Both the position numbers and the translations under genes were made by a program. Below the pieces are notes generated by a model. It searched no databases. It had not been told where the DNA came from and saw only the letters and a list, made by a program, of their open reading frames with translations. A stretch of 15,393 bases of DNA from JAQGMO01 sp050954505 (GTDB taxonomy: Bacteria > Pseudomonadota > Gammaproteobacteria > Burkholderiales > Burkholderiaceae_D), in contig JBPBPY010000439.1 in the NCBI GenBank assembly GCA_050954505.1, forward strand, positions 1-15,393. The letters are read 5' to 3'. Shown here piece by piece: positions 14,017 through 15,393 of the stretch (positions are counted from its first letter, which is position 1; each line of letters begins with the position of its first letter).

Positions 14017-15393
14017 GCGACCGGCGCGGGTTCCTGCGCAGTTTCAGCCTGCTCGGTGCCGCCGGCGCTGCCGGCTTGCTGGGGCGTGCGGCCTGGCAGC
14101 ATGCGCGGGAGATCGATCCTGCCAATCTGGGCATTGCCAGTCCGGGCCGCAGCGAGGGGCATTACCTGCGCGATGGCGCCTGGCTGCCGCCGCCTGCGGA
14201 AGAACGCCGTACCGATGTCTTGATTGCCGGATCGGGCATCGCCGGCCTGACAGCGGCCTGGAAGATGCAACGCGAAGGAAAAACCGATTTCCTTGTCGTC
14301 GATGGCCCGCAACCGTATGGCAATGCTGCCGGCGCGCGCTATGGCGAGCTGGCGTGCCCAACCGGCGCCCACTATCTGCCGCTGCCGTCGCGCGAATCGT
14401 TCCATGTGCGTGAACTGCTGGCCGACCTGGGCATCATCATGCGCAATGCACAATCTGCGTCGCCGTATTATGACGAGCGTTATCTGCTGCATGCACCACA
14501 TGAGCGGGTGCTGTACCAGGGCAGCTGGCAAGAAGGCGTCATGCCCAGGGAAGGCGTGCCCGACTGGGAACTGGCCCAGCAAACCCGGTTTTTGAGTGAA
14601 ATGGAACGCCTGCGAAGCCTGCGCGGCAGTGATGGCCGCCGGGTCTTTGCCTTGCCCGCCGCGCTGTCTTCGAGCGACCCGGCCTGGCTGGCGCTGGACT
14701 GCATCACGCTGGCCGAATGGCTGGCGCAACGCGGCTACCGCGCGCCAACGCTGTTGTGGTTTCTCGACTATGCATGCCGTGACGATTACGGCCGCCCGGC
14801 AAGGGAAATTTCAGCCTGGGCCGGCCTGCATTATTTCTGCAGCCGCGATGGCGCTGCGCAAAATGCCGAGCCTGGCAGCTGGCTGACCTGGCCTGGCGGG
14901 CTGGCACCGCTGGCCCAGGCCATCGACCGGGCCAGCGGCAGCCGGCGCAAACCCGGCACCGTGGTCAGGCTGGCGCCGCATGGCAAGGGTGTGCGGGCCC
15001 TTTGCTTCGAACTCGTGGACGGCAAACCACGAAGCTGGATTGTGACCGCGCGCCGGGCCATCTGCGCCATGCCGCTGTTTGTGGCCGCGCGCGTGGTGCC
15101 GGCGCTGGCTTCGTATGGATTCGACCCGGCGCAGCACATGCCGGTCCATGCGCCATGGCTGGTGGCGAATTTCCTCATGCGGCGGTTTCCAGCCGAACTG
15201 CCGAGCGCGCCGCTGTCGTGGGACAACGTGATCTATCAAGGCGAGGGCTTGGGATACGTGGTCTCCACCCACCAGGACATTCGCGTCACGCCGCCGTCGA
15301 AGACGGTGCTGAGCGCCTATCATGCGCTGTCCGACCGCACGCCTCCTGCGGCGCGCGCCTGGATGGAACGCGCCACGCCGGAAGAACTGCTGA
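14013..15393 (+). CDS. Tat-signal FAD-dependent amine oxidase-like protein (3' end off the right edge)
   Basis: This is a flavoprotein of the amine oxidase/FAD-NAD(P)-binding superfamily, a candidate polyamine oxidase. The 460 visible codons begin with SDRRGFLRSFSLLGAAGAAG, a twin-arginine signal (RRxFL plus a hydrophobic, alanine-rich segment). The FAD-binding Rossmann motif follows (TDVLIAGSGIAGLTAAWKMQ, 67-86, with an acidic residue at 97), then a flavin-site-like region GARYGELACPTGAHYLPLP (107-125). The C-terminal FAD-contact region is beyond the window. It starts at GTG 14013-14015, overlapping the stop of the aminopropyltransferase by four bases, so the two products are made together. 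A Tat signal means it folds with FAD inside and is exported. The substrate is inferred from context only. Confidence 0.85.
   Translation, partial: MSDRRGFLRSFSLLGAAGAAGLLGRAAWQHAREIDPANLGIASPGRSEGHYLRDGAWLPPPAEERRTDVLIAGSGIAGLTAAWKMQREGKTDFLVVDGPQPYGNAAGARYGELACPTGAHYLPLPSRESFHVRELLADLGIIMRNAQSASPYYDERYLLHAPHERVLYQGSWQEGVMPREGVPDWELAQQTRFLSEMERLRSLRGSDGRRVFALPAALSSSDPAWLALDCITLAEWLAQRGYRAPTLLWFLDYACRDDYGRPAREISAWAGLHYFCSRDGAAQNAEPGSWLTWPGGLAPLAQAIDRASGSRRKPGTVVRLAPHGKGVRALCFELVDGKPRSWIVTARRAICAMPLFVAARVVPALASYGFDPAQHMPVHAPWLVANFLMRRFPAELPSAPLSWDNVIYQGEGLGYVVSTHQDIRVTPPSKTVLSAYHALSDRTPPAARAWMERATPEELL

Overview
The window is dense, GC-rich bacterial chromosomal DNA. Almost every gap is short and there are no RNA genes, insertion sequences, phage genes or CRISPR arrays. 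Codon use and the kinds of proteins encoded suggest a betaproteobacterium, perhaps of the Oxalobacteraceae (Massilia, Janthinobacterium or Duganella type). That placement is an inference from style; no marker gene is present.

Left half (1-8679), organic sulfur acquisition. Read right to left on the minus strand, the run is: a TauD-type dioxygenase gene broken by one in-frame stop, a second sulfonate/nitrate-type ABC importer (binding protein, ATPase, permease), a clear taurine importer TauA-TauB-TauC, and a methionine-importer ATPase (metN) cut by the left edge. Several of these genes overlap by ATGA, which points to translational coupling. A perfect TATAAT box before metN suggests it has its own promoter. 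Divergent from tauD, on the plus strand, is a long-type serine O-acetyltransferase that supplies O-acetylserine for cysteine synthesis. The block therefore covers taurine/sulfonate import, sulfite release from taurine (apparently lost here), cysteine precursor synthesis and methionine import.

Right half (8691-15393), a polyamine/envelope module in two divergent arms. The minus arm runs DUF350 membrane protein, SPFH-SHOCT protein, double zinc-ribbon DUF4178 membrane protein, a 56-residue membrane microprotein with a Gly/Ser tail, and S-adenosylmethionine decarboxylase. The last three are joined by ATGA overlaps. The plus arm runs a polyamine aminopropyltransferase fused to seven membrane helices, then a Tat-signal FAD amine-oxidase-like protein cut by the right edge, joined by a GTGA overlap. 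Between the arms is a 224-bp control region with a minus-strand promoter candidate, an A/T tract, and four exact-phase 10-bp tandem repeats just before the aminopropyltransferase.

The right-hand module is the best candidate for a poorly described system. SpeD makes decarboxylated AdoMet, the membrane enzyme could transfer aminopropyl groups, the exported oxidase could act on polyamines, and the SPFH/DUF350/DUF4178 proteins look like a membrane scaffold or stress assembly. Similar gene sets occur in other proteobacteria as far as I recall, but their function is not settled. The broken tauD and the 10-bp repeat array are the most concrete local oddities.
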